This document shows, piece after piece, positions 35,651 through 45,543 of a stretch of 64,000 bases of DNA (the first letter of the stretch is position 1; every line of letters begins with the position of its first letter). The notes below the pieces were generated by a model that saw only the letters and a list, made by a program, of their open reading frames with translations, did no database searches and was not told the DNA's origin. The translations under genes and the position numbers were made by a program. This DNA comes from DATKNA01 sp963786765 (GTDB lineage Bacteria; Actinomycetota; Actinomycetes; Actinomycetales; Kineosporiaceae): NCBI GenBank assembly GCA_963786765.1, contig CAWBAJ010000012.1, forward strand, positions 1 to 64,000, read 5' to 3'.

Positions 35651-36088
35651 TCAGTGGGCAGCGGGAGTCGCAGGCGTGTTCTTGCTGCGAGTCACCTTGA
35701 ATCCGATGGCATCCAGCTGGATGCCGAGCAGGTGAGGAGGGTTCGCGCTGAAGTCGAGGCCGACTCCGATCCCGTAGGTCTCCGTCGCGGAGTTGATCAC
35801 GATGTCGGTGATCCGCACCGAGGCCTGGAGCACTTCGGTGACGAGGTCGGTCACGGGCAGGCCTTTGAGGGCGTTGGCCGCGCTCACGATGTCGTCGCCG
35901 AGGGCCGGAACACCGAAGACCTTCCCGATCTCCGCAGCGATGCTCTCCAGCGTTCCGAGCGTGATGGATTTGGAGAAGTCCTCGTGGTACTCCACGATCA
36001 CTGCGCTCCCCGCCAGCGTGCCCGAGAGCATGAACTGGTGCTGGGCGATCGTGATCGAGAGCATTCCCTCGAGCGTTGTGGTGGTCAT
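35651..36088 (-). CDS. Gene C of the LysM locus, 145-residue protein of unknown function
   Basis: A small protein starting MTTTTLEGMLSITIAQHQ, with alternating hydrophobic strands (FMLSGTLAGSAVIVEYHED), an amphipathic middle (LESIAAEIGKVFGVPALGDD) and a second strand-rich half (VRITDIVINSATETYGIGVG). No signal peptide, membrane helix or catalytic motif. Its ATG overlaps the stop of gene B (ATGA, 36085-36088) and its stop is four bases before gene D, so all three must be translated together. It resembles in style the start of gene D, so it may be one split domain of the same architecture. Confidence 0.7.
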   Translation of the reverse strand: MTTTTLEGMLSITIAQHQFMLSGTLAGSAVIVEYHEDFSKSITLGTLESIAAEIGKVFGVPALGDDIVSAANALKGLPVTDLVTEVLQASVRITDIVINSATETYGIGVGLDFSANPPHLLGIQLDAIGFKVTRSKNTPATPAAH

Positions 36089-39000
36089 GCCGGTTCCTCT
36101 CCGACGAGCGGACCGCCCGGCCCGGACGGACTGGTTGCGGGGACGGTTGCCTTGGGGGCGTCCTTCTTGTAGGCGCCGTACCAGCCGAGGGACGACGCTC
36201 CTGCCGCGGGATCGGGATCGCCGAAGACGAGGATGTCGAAGGACCCGCCGGGCGGCAGGGACAGGCCGAACAGCTTCAGCGCGATGCCGTCGAGCGCCAG
36301 CAGGAAGGCGCCCTGGGCGTAGCTGAGGATGATCGCGAACATGCTGACCTTGAGCACGCCCTCGATGGTGAGTTCGTCCTTCGCGCTGGTCGTGCCGGGC
36401 AGGCGCAAACCGACCGACAGGGGCAGGCCCCGGCCGCCCGGCGCCCAGAAGACGCCGAGGCTGACGACGATCCCGGCCCCGGCGGCGAGAGAGCCGACGG
36501 TCCCCAGGTTGAGGTCGTAGACGAGGCCGAACCACGGCGGCGGAACGCCGGTGGTCTCCAGGTCCGTCACGACGGTGGCATATCCGAGGTCCCCCGGGGT
36601 CGTCGTCCCGGTGCCGGCGACGAGGCTGTGCGGGGTGACCGGGAAGTGCGCCGCGAGGCTGTGGGAGCGGGAGACGCTGGCTCCGCTGTCGAACGTCGTG
36701 TGCGTGACGTCGAGGGCGAAGGTGCGCGCGCGGGGCGAACCGGCGGGGAAGGTCATGGCGAGCCGCAGGTCGGCGAAGACCAGCGAGTCGAAGGAGAGGA
36801 CGTCGAACGGCGTGGCGTCCGGCGTGCCGGCCGTGCCCGTGCTCAGTTCGGCGAAGGAGAGCGAACCCCAGAACGAGAACGCCGAGGTCACCACGGTGCC
36901 GGTTGCGCCGGCCGCCGCAGGTGGGGCCGGCGTCCCGGTGGCGAACTGCGCCTGGACGACCCGGACGCCACGAAGCGCGGGGTCCACCCGCACGGGCCGA
37001 TAGGTGGTGGGCCGGAACTCGGTGAAGAGATACGTCCCAGTAGCGCCGTGCCGCTGGTAGGAACCGTCGATCTCCAGCACGTTGTCGGGGGCCTGGTCCT
37101 GCTGCACGGGAGTTCCGAACAGCTCGTTCAGCGCGACCCGGATGCGGCTGCGGAAGTCCGCCAGCATGGAGTTCGCGAAGAGGATCTGTAGCGAGGCGAC
37201 CCTGAAGTCGAACCCGGTGGCCGCCAGCGGGGTCTGGTCGGAGTAGCTCACCAGCCCGAAGACCGAGCTGTCCCGCATCGTGAGGTCCGCGCCGACAGGG
37301 GTCTGGTTGATGCCGAGGTGATGGGCGTAGAAGCGGTTGGCGTCGATGCCGGCGGCGAGCCCCGAGATCTCGGGCGGGAGAGCGTCGAGCGGGAGGTACG
37401 CGGACAGGAACAGGACGCCGTTCCACCGGGCGTCGCTCAAGACGGCCTGGAAGGGCGCCATCAGCGGGTCCGTGGACGCGAGCGCCTCGTCGGCGATCGC
37501 CTGCAACCTGGCCCGGGTGAGCTCGGGACGGACGTTGAACTGGGCGCCGAGCACCCACGTGTTCGTGTCGGCGATCAGCTCCAGGAGCGTCTTGCCGCAG
37601 TTCTTGACGAGCATGATCGTGCCGTGCCGGACCCACTGCCCCGGGTCGAGCTGGAACCGGTAGTTCGCCACGACGATCTGCGAGTGCCCGCGCATCTGCG
37701 ACGCCAGGGCGCTGGCGTCGGACACCACGAGGAACTGCTGGTTCGTCAGTAGAGCCGCCTTGAGCGGGTCGACGACGTCCTGCAGGGCGAGCAGCGTCGA
37801 CTCGACGGTGCCATCAGCCTGAACGAGGGTGGACTGCGCGATCTTCAAGCAGTCCCACCGGGTGCGGTCGGCGCTGAAGGTGGCGAGCAGGCCCTGAGGC
37901 GTCGCGGCGGTCAGCGGATCCGTGCCGGCGTCCGCGGGGGCGAAGGCCTGCGCCGCCGCGGGCCGGGGGCCGGGCGCAGCGGTCGATCCCAGGGCCAGAC
38001 CGTGGACGACCTCGCGGCGCTGCTGGCTCAGCACCTGGACCTCCAACCGGGCCGCCGCCTCGAGGTCACCGGTCAGCCCGGCCATCGGCACGAGCGGGTA
38101 CGTCGTCCCGGCGGCGGGATCGTCGCGCCGTGGCAGTGTCGCGGCCGGGATCTCGAAGAAGGGCAGCGGACCCGTCCTCGCGGCGCCCGCCGCGGCGTGC
38201 GGGCGTCCCGGAACCGAACAGCGCGGCACCCTCCGGCTGCGCGAAGTAGACGAGCGGGTCCGGCGCGGTGAGCGCGGCCCAGGCCGTCGAGACGGGGCCG
38301 ACGAGCCGAGGCCCCGGAGCAGCCGGCCCCGTCGTCGCGGCCGGATCGAAGTTCGGCGCGTACGCCGGGCCGCCCGCGACGAATCGCAGCTGCGTCTGCG
38401 CGAGCCCGACGTACTCGGCCGCCCCGAGGCCGCACATGAGTGCGGGTGCCGGCTCGCCGCCCGAGGGGTGGAGGGTGAACGTGCCGTGCGGAACGAGGTA
38501 CAGCGGGTCCGCCTCCGACGGCGCCAGGAGCGTCGGCCGGCTGGCGAACCGCAGGCGGACGTCGATGGGGGCGACGTCGACCACGGACCCGAGGTTCGTC
38601 CGGTAGTGGGATCGCAGCGGCCCGGAACCGGTGAACGCCAGGAACGTCCGGTCCGGGTCGAGGGGCGCGACCGGGTCGAGGACGCACCCGAGGTCGAGGG
38701 TCGCGGCGGCGCCCGGGCCCGCGGCGGGGAGCGCGGGGTCGAGCACCGGGAAACGCACCGACGCCAGGGCCCCCGACCCGGCCAGCTCGGGGTCGTCGTA
38801 GAAGAACCGGCACCCGACGTCGAGGGCCTCGAGGTGTCCCGGGCCGTCGGGGCCGATCGGCACCTGGACGTCGAAGACGAGGCATCCCGCGGTGGGACCC
38901 CCGCCGAGAGGCACGGACAGCGGGCCGGGAACGAGCGGAAGCTCCGTGGCTCCGTCGTCGGTGCTCAGCCGGATGTCGCCGGCGGCGCCCTGCTGGATCA

Positions 39001-39464
39001 CCACGGCGCCGGCGCGCCTCGTCCAGCCGGACCGGGAGGTCACCGTCGGCGAGCACGGCGTAGTTGCGGAAGGGCACCGTCGTGAGGGCCGACAGCAGGC
39101 CGCCGGTCGGCGTCTGCGCGTACAGCCGGAGCCCGGCGAGCCGCCATTCGGAGGGCGGGAGGTTCGGGTCGGTCACCCAGAGCACCCGGCTGCCCGTCCA
39201 CGGCTCCTGGCTGACAAGAGCCCGGACGGCGTCCGCGAAGGCGGCCACCGACGCCGGTCCGGTGCCCGCGAAGACGAAGACCCCGCCGTCGCCCCACGCC
39301 TCAGCCGCCGACAGGGCGGGCGCGCCGGTGCCGGTGCCGTCGCCGTTGACGAGGGGGACGTAGCCGCTCCGGGGCTCGTAGCCCACGCCCCTGGTGTCGC
39401 TCGCGACGTAGTACCGGGCTCCCGGGAACCGGAGGTAGCGCGGAGCGCCGGCGCCGTCAGGCAT
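36085..39464 (-). pseudogene. Gene B of the LysM locus, about 1,125 residues, two +1 frameshifts
   Basis: Unknown protein. From ATG 39464, which overlaps the gene A stop by eight bases, the frame reads MPDGAGAPRYLRFPGARYYV and continues through WTGSRVLWVTDPNLPPSEWR. Near 39015 one extra base moves it to the next frame (AGAVVIQQGAAGDIRLSTDD, DPLYLVPHGTFTLHPSGGEP). Near 38220 another extra base moves it again (LPFFEIPAATLPRRDDPAAG) up to the end GWYGAYKKDAPKATVPAT and stop 36085. The protein is beta-rich and Pro/Gly/Ala-rich, without signal peptide. The C-terminal part LKLFGLSLPPGGSFDILVFG resembles the DUF6603-like style of gene D. Both shifts are probably sequencing errors. Confidence 0.6.
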
Positions 39465-40689
39465 GAGCCGGGCCGATCGTCGAGGTGTCCAGGGCGTCCC
39501 GCGGGAGGACCGGGAGGTCGAGCATGTCCGCGCCCGACGCGTCCGCGCCGTCGAGGTCGAGGACGCGCACCGGCAGGTACCTGTTCTGCTGGTCGAACAG
39601 AGCCGCGACGTCCATGCCGGGGACCTGCCGGCTGTACGCCTGCGAGAGGGACCTGACACCGTCGGCGTCCAGGATGCCCGGGAGCCGGGCGGGGACGCCG
39701 AACGGCTCCAGGACGTGCCGCACGGTGGTGGCCAGGGGCACGTATCGCAGGGCCCCGTCGACGAAGCACGGGAGCTCGGGAACGACGGTGGCGCGGCCCC
39801 GGAAGTACGCGACCAGTGGAGCGGTGGGCCGGCCCGACGTGTAGTACGCGTTGGTCGCTGCGGCCAGGGTCGTGAGGTCGTCGGCCCCGAGCAGCGTGAC
39901 GTTCGCCTGTGGAGCGGCCACACCGCCGGCGGCGGCGTCCACGAAGGCGCCCGGCGGGTAGCAGAGGCGCAGGTGCCGGACGGCCGCACTCGTTCCGGCG
40001 AGATCGATCACCCCACCGGCTCCGCCGGCGGCCGGCGGCACGGGAGGCAGCCGGGCGGCGGACAGGAACGGATCGAGCGTCAGCCGCGACGCGCCCGACG
40101 TCCGCGGGACGCTCGAGACGGTGGCCGTCACGCCGCCGGCTCCGACGAAACCGCTCAGCGGGCCGGGGAAGTTGGCCGGGACGAACTGGCGCGCCTGGAA
40201 GTCGATCCGCAGCCGCATGCCCGGGGACAGGTCGACGTAGCACCGGGGCGGGTTGTCCTGCGCGACGAAGCCGGTCCCGAAGAACAGGCTCTCCGCGAAC
40301 GTCGCGGGGATCCGCGGAGCGAGCAGGCTGCGCAGCACCTCGGTGGCTCCGACGCGCAACCGGGTGCCCTCGAGCCCCTCCACCTTCTGCAGGAAGGTGG
40401 AGTAGGCCGACAGCAGCGGGTCACGGGACGGCCCGGAGAACGACCACGACTGCTGGTCGATCGTGACCTGCCAGCTCTGGCCCGGCCCCGACCGGAGCTT
40501 GAAGGCCCCGGCGTCGACGACGGGAGCCGAGGCCGCGGTGGTGTCGAGGAGAAGGCGGGCGTCGACCGGCACGCTGATCGGCGAGCCGACCGTGAGGCTG
40601 CCGGTGTTCAGTACCAGCGACCAGGGCGCGGCGGCGATCCGGAAGACGTTGACCGCAACGAAGGCGATCTGCTGGCCCGTCTGCGTCAT
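39457..40689 (-). CDS. Gene A of the LysM locus, 410-residue protein of unknown function
   Basis: The first gene of the four-gene run. ATG 40689 was chosen over the longer frame to 40860 because MTQTGQQIAFVAVNVFRIAA begins the ordered part and a G-rich site (GAGGGGG) lies about a dozen bases upstream; the extra 57 residues are low-complexity. The protein is strand-rich (WQVTIDQQSWSFSGPSRDPL), and near the C-terminus has LPCFVDGALRYVPLATTVRH with VLEPFGVPARLPGILD, which looks like a small LysM- or SLBB-like unit, then MDVAALFDQQNRYLPVRVLD. No catalytic motif, signal peptide or membrane helix. Its stop overlaps gene B. Confidence 0.65.
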   Translation of the reverse strand: MTQTGQQIAFVAVNVFRIAAAPWSLVLNTGSLTVGSPISVPVDARLLLDTTAASAPVVDAGAFKLRSGPGQSWQVTIDQQSWSFSGPSRDPLLSAYSTFLQKVEGLEGTRLRVGATEVLRSLLAPRIPATFAESLFFGTGFVAQDNPPRCYVDLSPGMRLRIDFQARQFVPANFPGPLSGFVGAGGVTATVSSVPRTSGASRLTLDPFLSAARLPPVPPAAGGAGGVIDLAGTSAAVRHLRLCYPPGAFVDAAAGGVAAPQANVTLLGADDLTTLAAATNAYYTSGRPTAPLVAYFRGRATVVPELPCFVDGALRYVPLATTVRHVLEPFGVPARLPGILDADGVRSLSQAYSRQVPGMDVAALFDQQNRYLPVRVLDLDGADASGADMLDLPVLPRDALDTSTIGPAHA

Positions 40690-41073
40690 CGACCGATGCC
40701 GCCCCCTCGTATTGGTGTCGCCGTCCCCCCAGGTAAACCGGGGAACGGGCAAAGTCGATGGAGCGAAGTGATCGAACGGTGAAATGCGGCGCGTTTCCCC
40801 GGTGACGCGACCGTGCGCTGATCCCGGCTTTAGGCTAGACGGGTGATCCGGAGGCGTCAACGGGGCTTCGCTCCGCGCCTCTTCCGGTGCGGGGAATCCT
40901 GTGAATCCGTCCGGATGAATTGACAGGGCGATAGCGTGTCATCCATCCTGCCGCCCCGAACCCCGCGAGGACCTCGAGCGGAGCGCTCGCCGGCTCGGGC
41001 CGGGCATCGGTGTCAGGCCGGTCCGCGGTAACCCGATGGCGGACCGCTCGGTACGACGGGCAAGGTGATGCCC
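40690..41073. promoter_or_regulatory. Divergent intergenic region upstream of the LysM locus and the kinase pair
   Basis: About 380 bases between gene A (minus) and the first P-loop kinase (plus). No conserved protein is seen. The stretch around 40905-40950 is less GC-rich than the surroundings and may hold promoters. This is the only place where a promoter for the long A-D transcript can lie unless it is read from farther upstream. Confidence 0.35.
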
Positions 41074-41625
41074 GTGAGTTCGAGGCCGACGCTGCATCTC
41101 ACGGTCGGCTTGCCGGGGGTGGGCAAGACGACGCTCGCTCGCGAGCTGGAGCAGTCCAGCGGTGGCTTGCGGCTGACGCCCGACGAGTGGATGGTGCCGC
41201 TGTTCGGGCTGCGATGGGCCGACTTCGGCGGCGAGCGCGACGTTCTGGAAGGCCGCCTCGTCTGGGTCGGGCACCAGGTGTTGCGCGCGGGCGTGACGGT
41301 GATCCTCGACTTCGGCTGCTGGTCCCCGGACGAGCGGTACGCCCTCCGCGCGATCGCCGACCTCGCCGGCGCCGAATTCGAGCTGCACTACCTGACTCTC
41401 CCCGAGGATGAGCGACGGAAGCGGGCTGAGGCGCGGTGGCGCGAGGCTCCCGAGGAGATCTTCGAGATGACCGACGAGGATCACGGGCGGTTCCGCGCCC
41501 TGTTCATCCCGCCCACGACGGAGGAGCTCCACGGCTCCTCACTTCCTCCGCCTCCGATGCCGTTCGAGAGCTGGCCGGCCTGGGCTTCTGACCGGTGGCC
41601 CACTCTCCCCCGCCTGGACGCATGA
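41074..41625 (+). CDS. AAA_33-type P-loop kinase-like ATPase, copy 1
   Basis: About 183 residues, a small P-loop protein of the polynucleotide-kinase/zeta-like AAA_33 group. The Walker A is GLPGVGKTTLARELE; VILDFGCWSPDERYALRAIA carries a Walker B-like Asp; an arginine-rich lid follows (EDERRKRAEARW). The GTG start at 41074 aligns with copy 2 and gives an eight-base distance from AAGG; ATG 41068 is too close to that site. The next gene begins 18 bases after its stop, or overlaps it if ATG 41622 is used. The substrate is unknown: small-molecule or RNA phosphorylation are both possible for this group. Confidence 0.8.
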   Translation: MSSRPTLHLTVGLPGVGKTTLARELEQSSGGLRLTPDEWMVPLFGLRWADFGGERDVLEGRLVWVGHQVLRAGVTVILDFGCWSPDERYALRAIADLAGAEFELHYLTLPEDERRKRAEARWREAPEEIFEMTDEDHGRFRALFIPPTTEELHGSSLPPPPMPFESWPAWASDRWPTLPRLDA

Positions 41626-41642
41626 ACGGGAAGGTGATGCGC

Positions 41643-42188
41643 ATGAGCTCGAGGCCGACCCTGCATCTCACGGTCGGCTTGCCCGGGGTGGGGAAGACGA
41701 CGCTGGCTCGCGAGCTTGCTCGGGTCGATGAGGCCTTGCGGCTGACGCCTGACGAATGGATGGCGCCGCTGTTCGGCGACTCCGACGCCGGTGGGAAGCG
41801 CGACGTTCTGGAGGGCCGGCTCATCTGGGTCGCCCACCAGGTGTTGCGCGCGGGCGCGTCCGTGGTCCTCGACTTCGGCTGCTGGTCCCCGGACGAGAGA
41901 TACGCCCTGCGCGCGATCGCCGGTCTCGCCGGCGCCGACTTCGAGTTGCACTACCTGACCCTTCCCGAGGAGGAGCGCAGGAGGCGGGCCGATGCGCGGT
42001 GGCACGAGTCCCCGGGGGGAACCTTCGAGATGACGCCCCGGGATCATGACCGCTTCCGTGCCCTCTTCTCGCCGCCGACGCCTGACGAACTGGCGGACCG
42101 ACCGCTTCCCGCAGCTCCGGCGCCGTTCGAGAGCTGGGCCGCATGGGCCTCTGACCGGTGGCCGACGCTCCCGCGCCTGGACACCTGA
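41643..42188 (+). CDS. AAA_33-type P-loop kinase-like ATPase, copy 2 (tandem duplicate)
   Basis: 181 residues, very similar to the gene before it along its whole length: same start SSRPTLHLTVGLPGVGKTTL, same DFGCWSPDERYALRAIAGLA and the same C-terminal FESWAAWASDRWPTLPRLDT. The copies differ mainly in the segment after LTPDEWMAPLFG, where copy 2 is a few residues shorter. ATG 41643 is preceded by GGGAAGG; an upstream ATG at 41622 overlaps the first gene's stop. A recent tandem duplication is the simple explanation; a third relative lies at 44907-45512. Confidence 0.82.
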   Translation: MSSRPTLHLTVGLPGVGKTTLARELARVDEALRLTPDEWMAPLFGDSDAGGKRDVLEGRLIWVAHQVLRAGASVVLDFGCWSPDERYALRAIAGLAGADFELHYLTLPEEERRRRADARWHESPGGTFEMTPRDHDRFRALFSPPTPDELADRPLPAAPAPFESWAAWASDRWPTLPRLDT

Positions 42189-42332
42189 CCCACGGCCGAT
42201 CCTCCGACCTTCCGTCGCGGGTGTTCGCCACCGCGGCCGTTCATCATATGGAAGGCCTTCCACGCCACCGCCCCGGTCAGCGGCACACGATCCGCCGGAA
42301 CCGCAGGCGGCGCGCCGTGGTGGCGTGGCGCC

Positions 42333-43963
42333 GTGACATATCAGCTCTACATCCGCAGTTTCGCGGACTCCGACGGCGACGGGCTCGGGGACATCGGCGG
42401 CATCAGGAGCCGCTTGCCGTACTTGGCGAGTCTGGGAGTGGACGCAGTCTGGGTGAACCCCTGGTATCCCTCTCCCCAGGCGGACGGTGGCTACGACGTG
42501 GCCGATTACGGCGACATCGACCCCGCCTTCGGCACGATCGACGACGCCGTGGAGTTCATCGCGCAGGCGCATCGGCTGGGGCTGCGGGTGCTGCTCGACG
42601 TCGTTCCCAACCACACGTCCGACGAGCACCCCTGGTTCCGGGCCGCCCTCGCGGGCGAGCCGGGGTCGACCGAGCGCGCCCGGTACATCTTCCGGCCGGG
42701 AAAGGGCCCGGACGGCGCCTACCGCCGAACGACTGGCGCGCGATGTTCGGGGGGTCGGCATGGGATCGCGTGACCCGACCGGACGGCACCCCGGGCGAGT
42801 GGTACCTGCACCTGTTCGACCCCAGGCAGCCGGACCTCAACTGGGACAACCCGGAGGTCCGGGAGGAGTTCCTCGACATCCTGCGGTTCTGGTTCGACCG
42901 CGGAGCCGACGGGTTCCGGATCGACGTCGCGCACGGCCTCGTCAAGCAGGACGGGCTGCCCGAACTGGGCCACGACGAGGAACACGTGCTCGCGCCGCCG
43001 GACCGGTCGGATCACCCGCACTGGGACCGGCCGGAGGTCCACGACATCTACCGGGAGTGGCGCCGCCTGGCCGACAGCTACGACCCGCCGCGGGTCTTCG
43101 TCGCCGAGGCATGGGTCGGCGAGCCGGACCGCCTGGCCGCGTACCTGCGCCCGGATGAGCTGCACACCGCCTTCGACTTCGACTTCGTGCGGGCGCCGTG
43201 GAATGCGGAAGAGCTGCGCGGGACCGCGAGCGGGAGTTTGCGGGTGCACGACAGTGTCGGGGCACCCGTGACGTGGGTGATGTCGAACCACGACATCATG
43301 CGGCACGTGACGAGGCTCGGCCGGCCGCAGCCGAAGGGGGCGGTGCAGGAGCTGGGCAGCGGCAACTGGTCCCAGCCCGTCGATCTCGTGCTCGGCCGCC
43401 GGCGCGCCCGGGCGGTGCTGCTCCTCGAGCTCGCCCTGCCCGGCGGCGCCTGCCTCTACCAGGGCGAGGAACTCGGCCTCGAGGAGGTCGAGGACCTGCC
43501 GGAGGAGCTGTTGCAGGATCCGACCTGGATCCGCTCGGGGTACACCGAGCGCGGCCGGGACGGTTGCCGTGTGCCGCTGCCCTGGACCACGTCCGGGGCC
43601 GTCGCTCGGTTTCGGCCCGGGCACGCCCTGGCTGCCACAACCGGCGGGGTGGGCACAGCTCTCCGTCGAGGCACAGGAACGGGACCCGGCATCAATGCTC
43701 TCGCTGTACCGCCGCGCCCTGCGCCTGCGGCGTGAGCTGCCGGCCCTCGGCGCCGGCACCGGCGACGATGTCCACTGGCTCGACCTCGGCAGGGACGTCG
43801 TCGGCTTCTCCCGGCGGCCCGGCTTCGCCTGCGTCGCTAACGTGGGCACGGGGACGCTGCCGCTGCCCTCGGGGAGGTCCTGCTCGCCAGCGATCCGGTC
43901 CTCCCCGGCGGAGAGCTCCCGCCCGACGCCGCCGTATGGCTGCGCTGTGACGATTACTCGTAG
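42333..43963 (+). pseudogene. GH13 alpha-glucosidase/oligo-glucosidase, three frameshifts
   Basis: Retaining alpha-glucoside hydrolase of about 540 residues. It has YQLYIRSFADSDGDGLGDI, WVNPWYPSPQADGGYDVADY, LLDVVPNHTSDEHPWF, the nucleophile Asp in GADGFRIDVAHGL, the acid/base Glu in RVFVAEAWVGEP and the NHD motif in WVMSNHDIMRHV, so all catalytic residues are present. Shifts near 42715, 43600 (extra G in GGGG) and 43873 break it; the true end EVLLASDPVLPGGELPPDAA stops at 43961-43963. Upstream of GTG 42333 the same frame reads PWWRGAV, a family hallmark, so the real start is farther upstream and may be hidden by another indel. Its neighbours suggest storage-sugar use. Confidence 0.8.
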
Positions 43964-43990
43964 CCGAGGGCCCTTTGATCAAGGAGAAGC

Positions 43991-44827
43991 ATGTCCACCT
44001 GGTTCATCACGGGCGGCTCCAGCGGCCTGGGTCGCGACCTGGCCCACGCCGTCCTCGACGCCGGCCACAACGCGGTCGTGACGGCGCGCGACACTGCCGC
44101 CGTCCGAGACCTCACCGAGGCCTACCGGGACAGAGCCCTTGCGGTGGCGCTCGACGTCACCGACTCCGCCCAGGTCGTGGCGGCGGTCCGGCAGGGCGAG
44201 GAGCGGTTCGGCGGGATCGACGTCCTGGTGAACAACGCCGGGTACGGGTACCGCGCCGCCGTCGAGGAGGGCGACGAGGCGGACGTCGCCACCCTGTTCG
44301 CGACCAACGTGTTCGGGCCGGTCGCCCTTATCAAGGCGGTGCTGCCCGGCATGCGCGCCCGTCGACGCGGCGCCATCGTCAACATCTCCTCCATCGGAGC
44401 GCGGATCTGCCCGCCGGGATCCGGCTACTACGCCGCCAGCAAGGCGGCCCTGGAAGGCCTGTCCGGATCGCTGCGCAAGGAGCTCGAGCCGCTCGGGATC
44501 ACCGTCATCGCGGTCGAGCCCGGTGGGTTCCGCACCGACTTCGCCGGCCGGTCCCTGCGGCAGTCGGCGACGGTGATCGACGACTACGCCGAGACCGCGG
44601 GCAAGCGCCGCAAGGAGCACGACACCGCGCACGGCACCCAGCCCGGCGACCCCGTGCGTGCCGCCCGCGCGATCCTCGAGGCCGTCGAGGCCGACGAGCC
44701 GCCGACTCTGCTGATGCTCGGGACCGACGCGCTCACCGCCATCCGCGCCGTGATCGACGCCCAGCTCGCCGAACTCACCGCCTGGGAGAAGACCAGCCTG
44801 AGCACCGACTTCCCTGGCACAACCTGA
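43991..44827 (+). CDS. Short-chain dehydrogenase/reductase (SDR)
   Basis: A 278-residue classical SDR: cofactor motif TGGSSGLGRDLA at the N-terminus, LDVTDSAQV, VLVNNAGYGYRAAVEEGD, Ser in VNISSIGARICPPGSG and the YxxxK pair in YYAASKAALEGLSGSL, then EPGGFRTDF. The position after the second strand (ARD) suggests NADP(H). It starts at ATG 43991 after AAGGAGAAGC, 27 bases after the glucosidase stop. The substrate is unknown. It converges with the third kinase, with 79 bases between stops. Confidence 0.9.
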   Translation: MSTWFITGGSSGLGRDLAHAVLDAGHNAVVTARDTAAVRDLTEAYRDRALAVALDVTDSAQVVAAVRQGEERFGGIDVLVNNAGYGYRAAVEEGDEADVATLFATNVFGPVALIKAVLPGMRARRRGAIVNISSIGARICPPGSGYYAASKAALEGLSGSLRKELEPLGITVIAVEPGGFRTDFAGRSLRQSATVIDDYAETAGKRRKEHDTAHGTQPGDPVRAARAILEAVEADEPPTLLMLGTDALTAIRAVIDAQLAELTAWEKTSLSTDFPGTT

Positions 44828-44906
44828 CTCCGCCAGTGTCGTGCGATCTGCTGCCTTGACTCAGGACATGGGCACGACTCCGGCAGCCGCCCCACGCCGC
44901 GGACGA

Positions 44907-45512
44907 TCATCTCTCGGGCAGTCGCCCGGTCAAGCTCTGAGCGAGAGAGGGCCAAAATCGCTGAGCCCAGTCAAACCAGCTCTCATCCCCGGGCGGTGGG
45001 AAGGGCAGAAACGAACCGGAGAGCTCGTCTGCGTCGGGGACCTCGAACGTGTCTCGCCAAGGGTCGAGCTCCGCCTCGGCCATGGGGAATGTCTGTTCTG
45101 GCGTGTGTTCCCATCGGTTCTGAATCCGGCTCCATTGCACCTCGCGTTCCACCGGCAGGTACACGATTTCGCATAACGCTCCCACCGAAGCGGCCATCCA
45201 GCGCAGGGCCGAGCGCTCGTCGCGCGACCACAATCCGAAGTCGAGCACGACGCTGAGTCGTAGGCGCAGGGCGTCGATGGCCAGTGCGAGGAGTCGACCT
45301 TCCAGTAGCCACCGCTTGCCGTTGGGCCGCCCTTGGTGACGGTCTCCTTGACCGAAGATGGAGAGGGCCCAGTCGTCGGCGGTGAGCCGCAGCGCTCCGC
45401 GCTCCGCCGCCAGCTCCCGCGCTCGCACTGTCTTCCCGGACCCGGGAAGGCCTACCATCAAGAATAGTGTGGGCGCCTCACCCGCCTGCGCATCTCGCAC
45501 GGTCTCATTCAT
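44907..45512 (-). CDS. AAA_33-type P-loop kinase-like ATPase, copy 3
   Basis: 201 residues; a diverged relative of the tandem pair at 41-42 kb. It has MVGLPGSGKTVRARELAAER as Walker A region, LRLTADDWALSIFGQ, VVLDFGLWSRDERSALRWMA, EREVQWSRIQNRW as lid, and the C-terminal ESWFDWAQRFWPSL. Start 45512 (MNETVRDAQ) was chosen over the longer frame, whose first 36 residues lack similarity. All three copies keep the DFG-W-SRDER-AL core. The function is not known; no antitoxin-like partner is adjacent. Confidence 0.8.
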   Translation of the reverse strand: MNETVRDAQAGEAPTLFLMVGLPGSGKTVRARELAAERGALRLTADDWALSIFGQGDRHQGRPNGKRWLLEGRLLALAIDALRLRLSVVLDFGLWSRDERSALRWMAASVGALCEIVYLPVEREVQWSRIQNRWEHTPEQTFPMAEAELDPWRDTFEVPDADELSGSFLPFPPPGDESWFDWAQRFWPSLAQSLTGRLPER

Positions 45513-45543
45513 GGGTCCATCGTGCTCGGCACTCGCCAGCTGG

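Noticed and set aside
24428..35700. Long plus-strand open frames (for example 24428-27055, 30698-33010, 33592-35700)
   Set aside because: They are antisense shadows of the GC-rich LysM genes: Arg/Gly/Asp/Val-rich, without domains or ribosome sites.
24081..40689. Prophage tail or contractile injection system
   Set aside because: LysM proteins occur in such systems, but no sheath, tube, baseplate, spike, ATPase or terminase gene is present.
41074..42188. Zeta-toxin/antitoxin modules
   Set aside because: The P-loop proteins resemble zeta-type kinases in fold, but no small antitoxin gene precedes or follows any copy.
44838..44878. Terminator between SDR and kinase 3
   Set aside because: Only a 7-bp stem (GTCGTGC/GCACGAC) with a 27-base loop and no T run; too weak.
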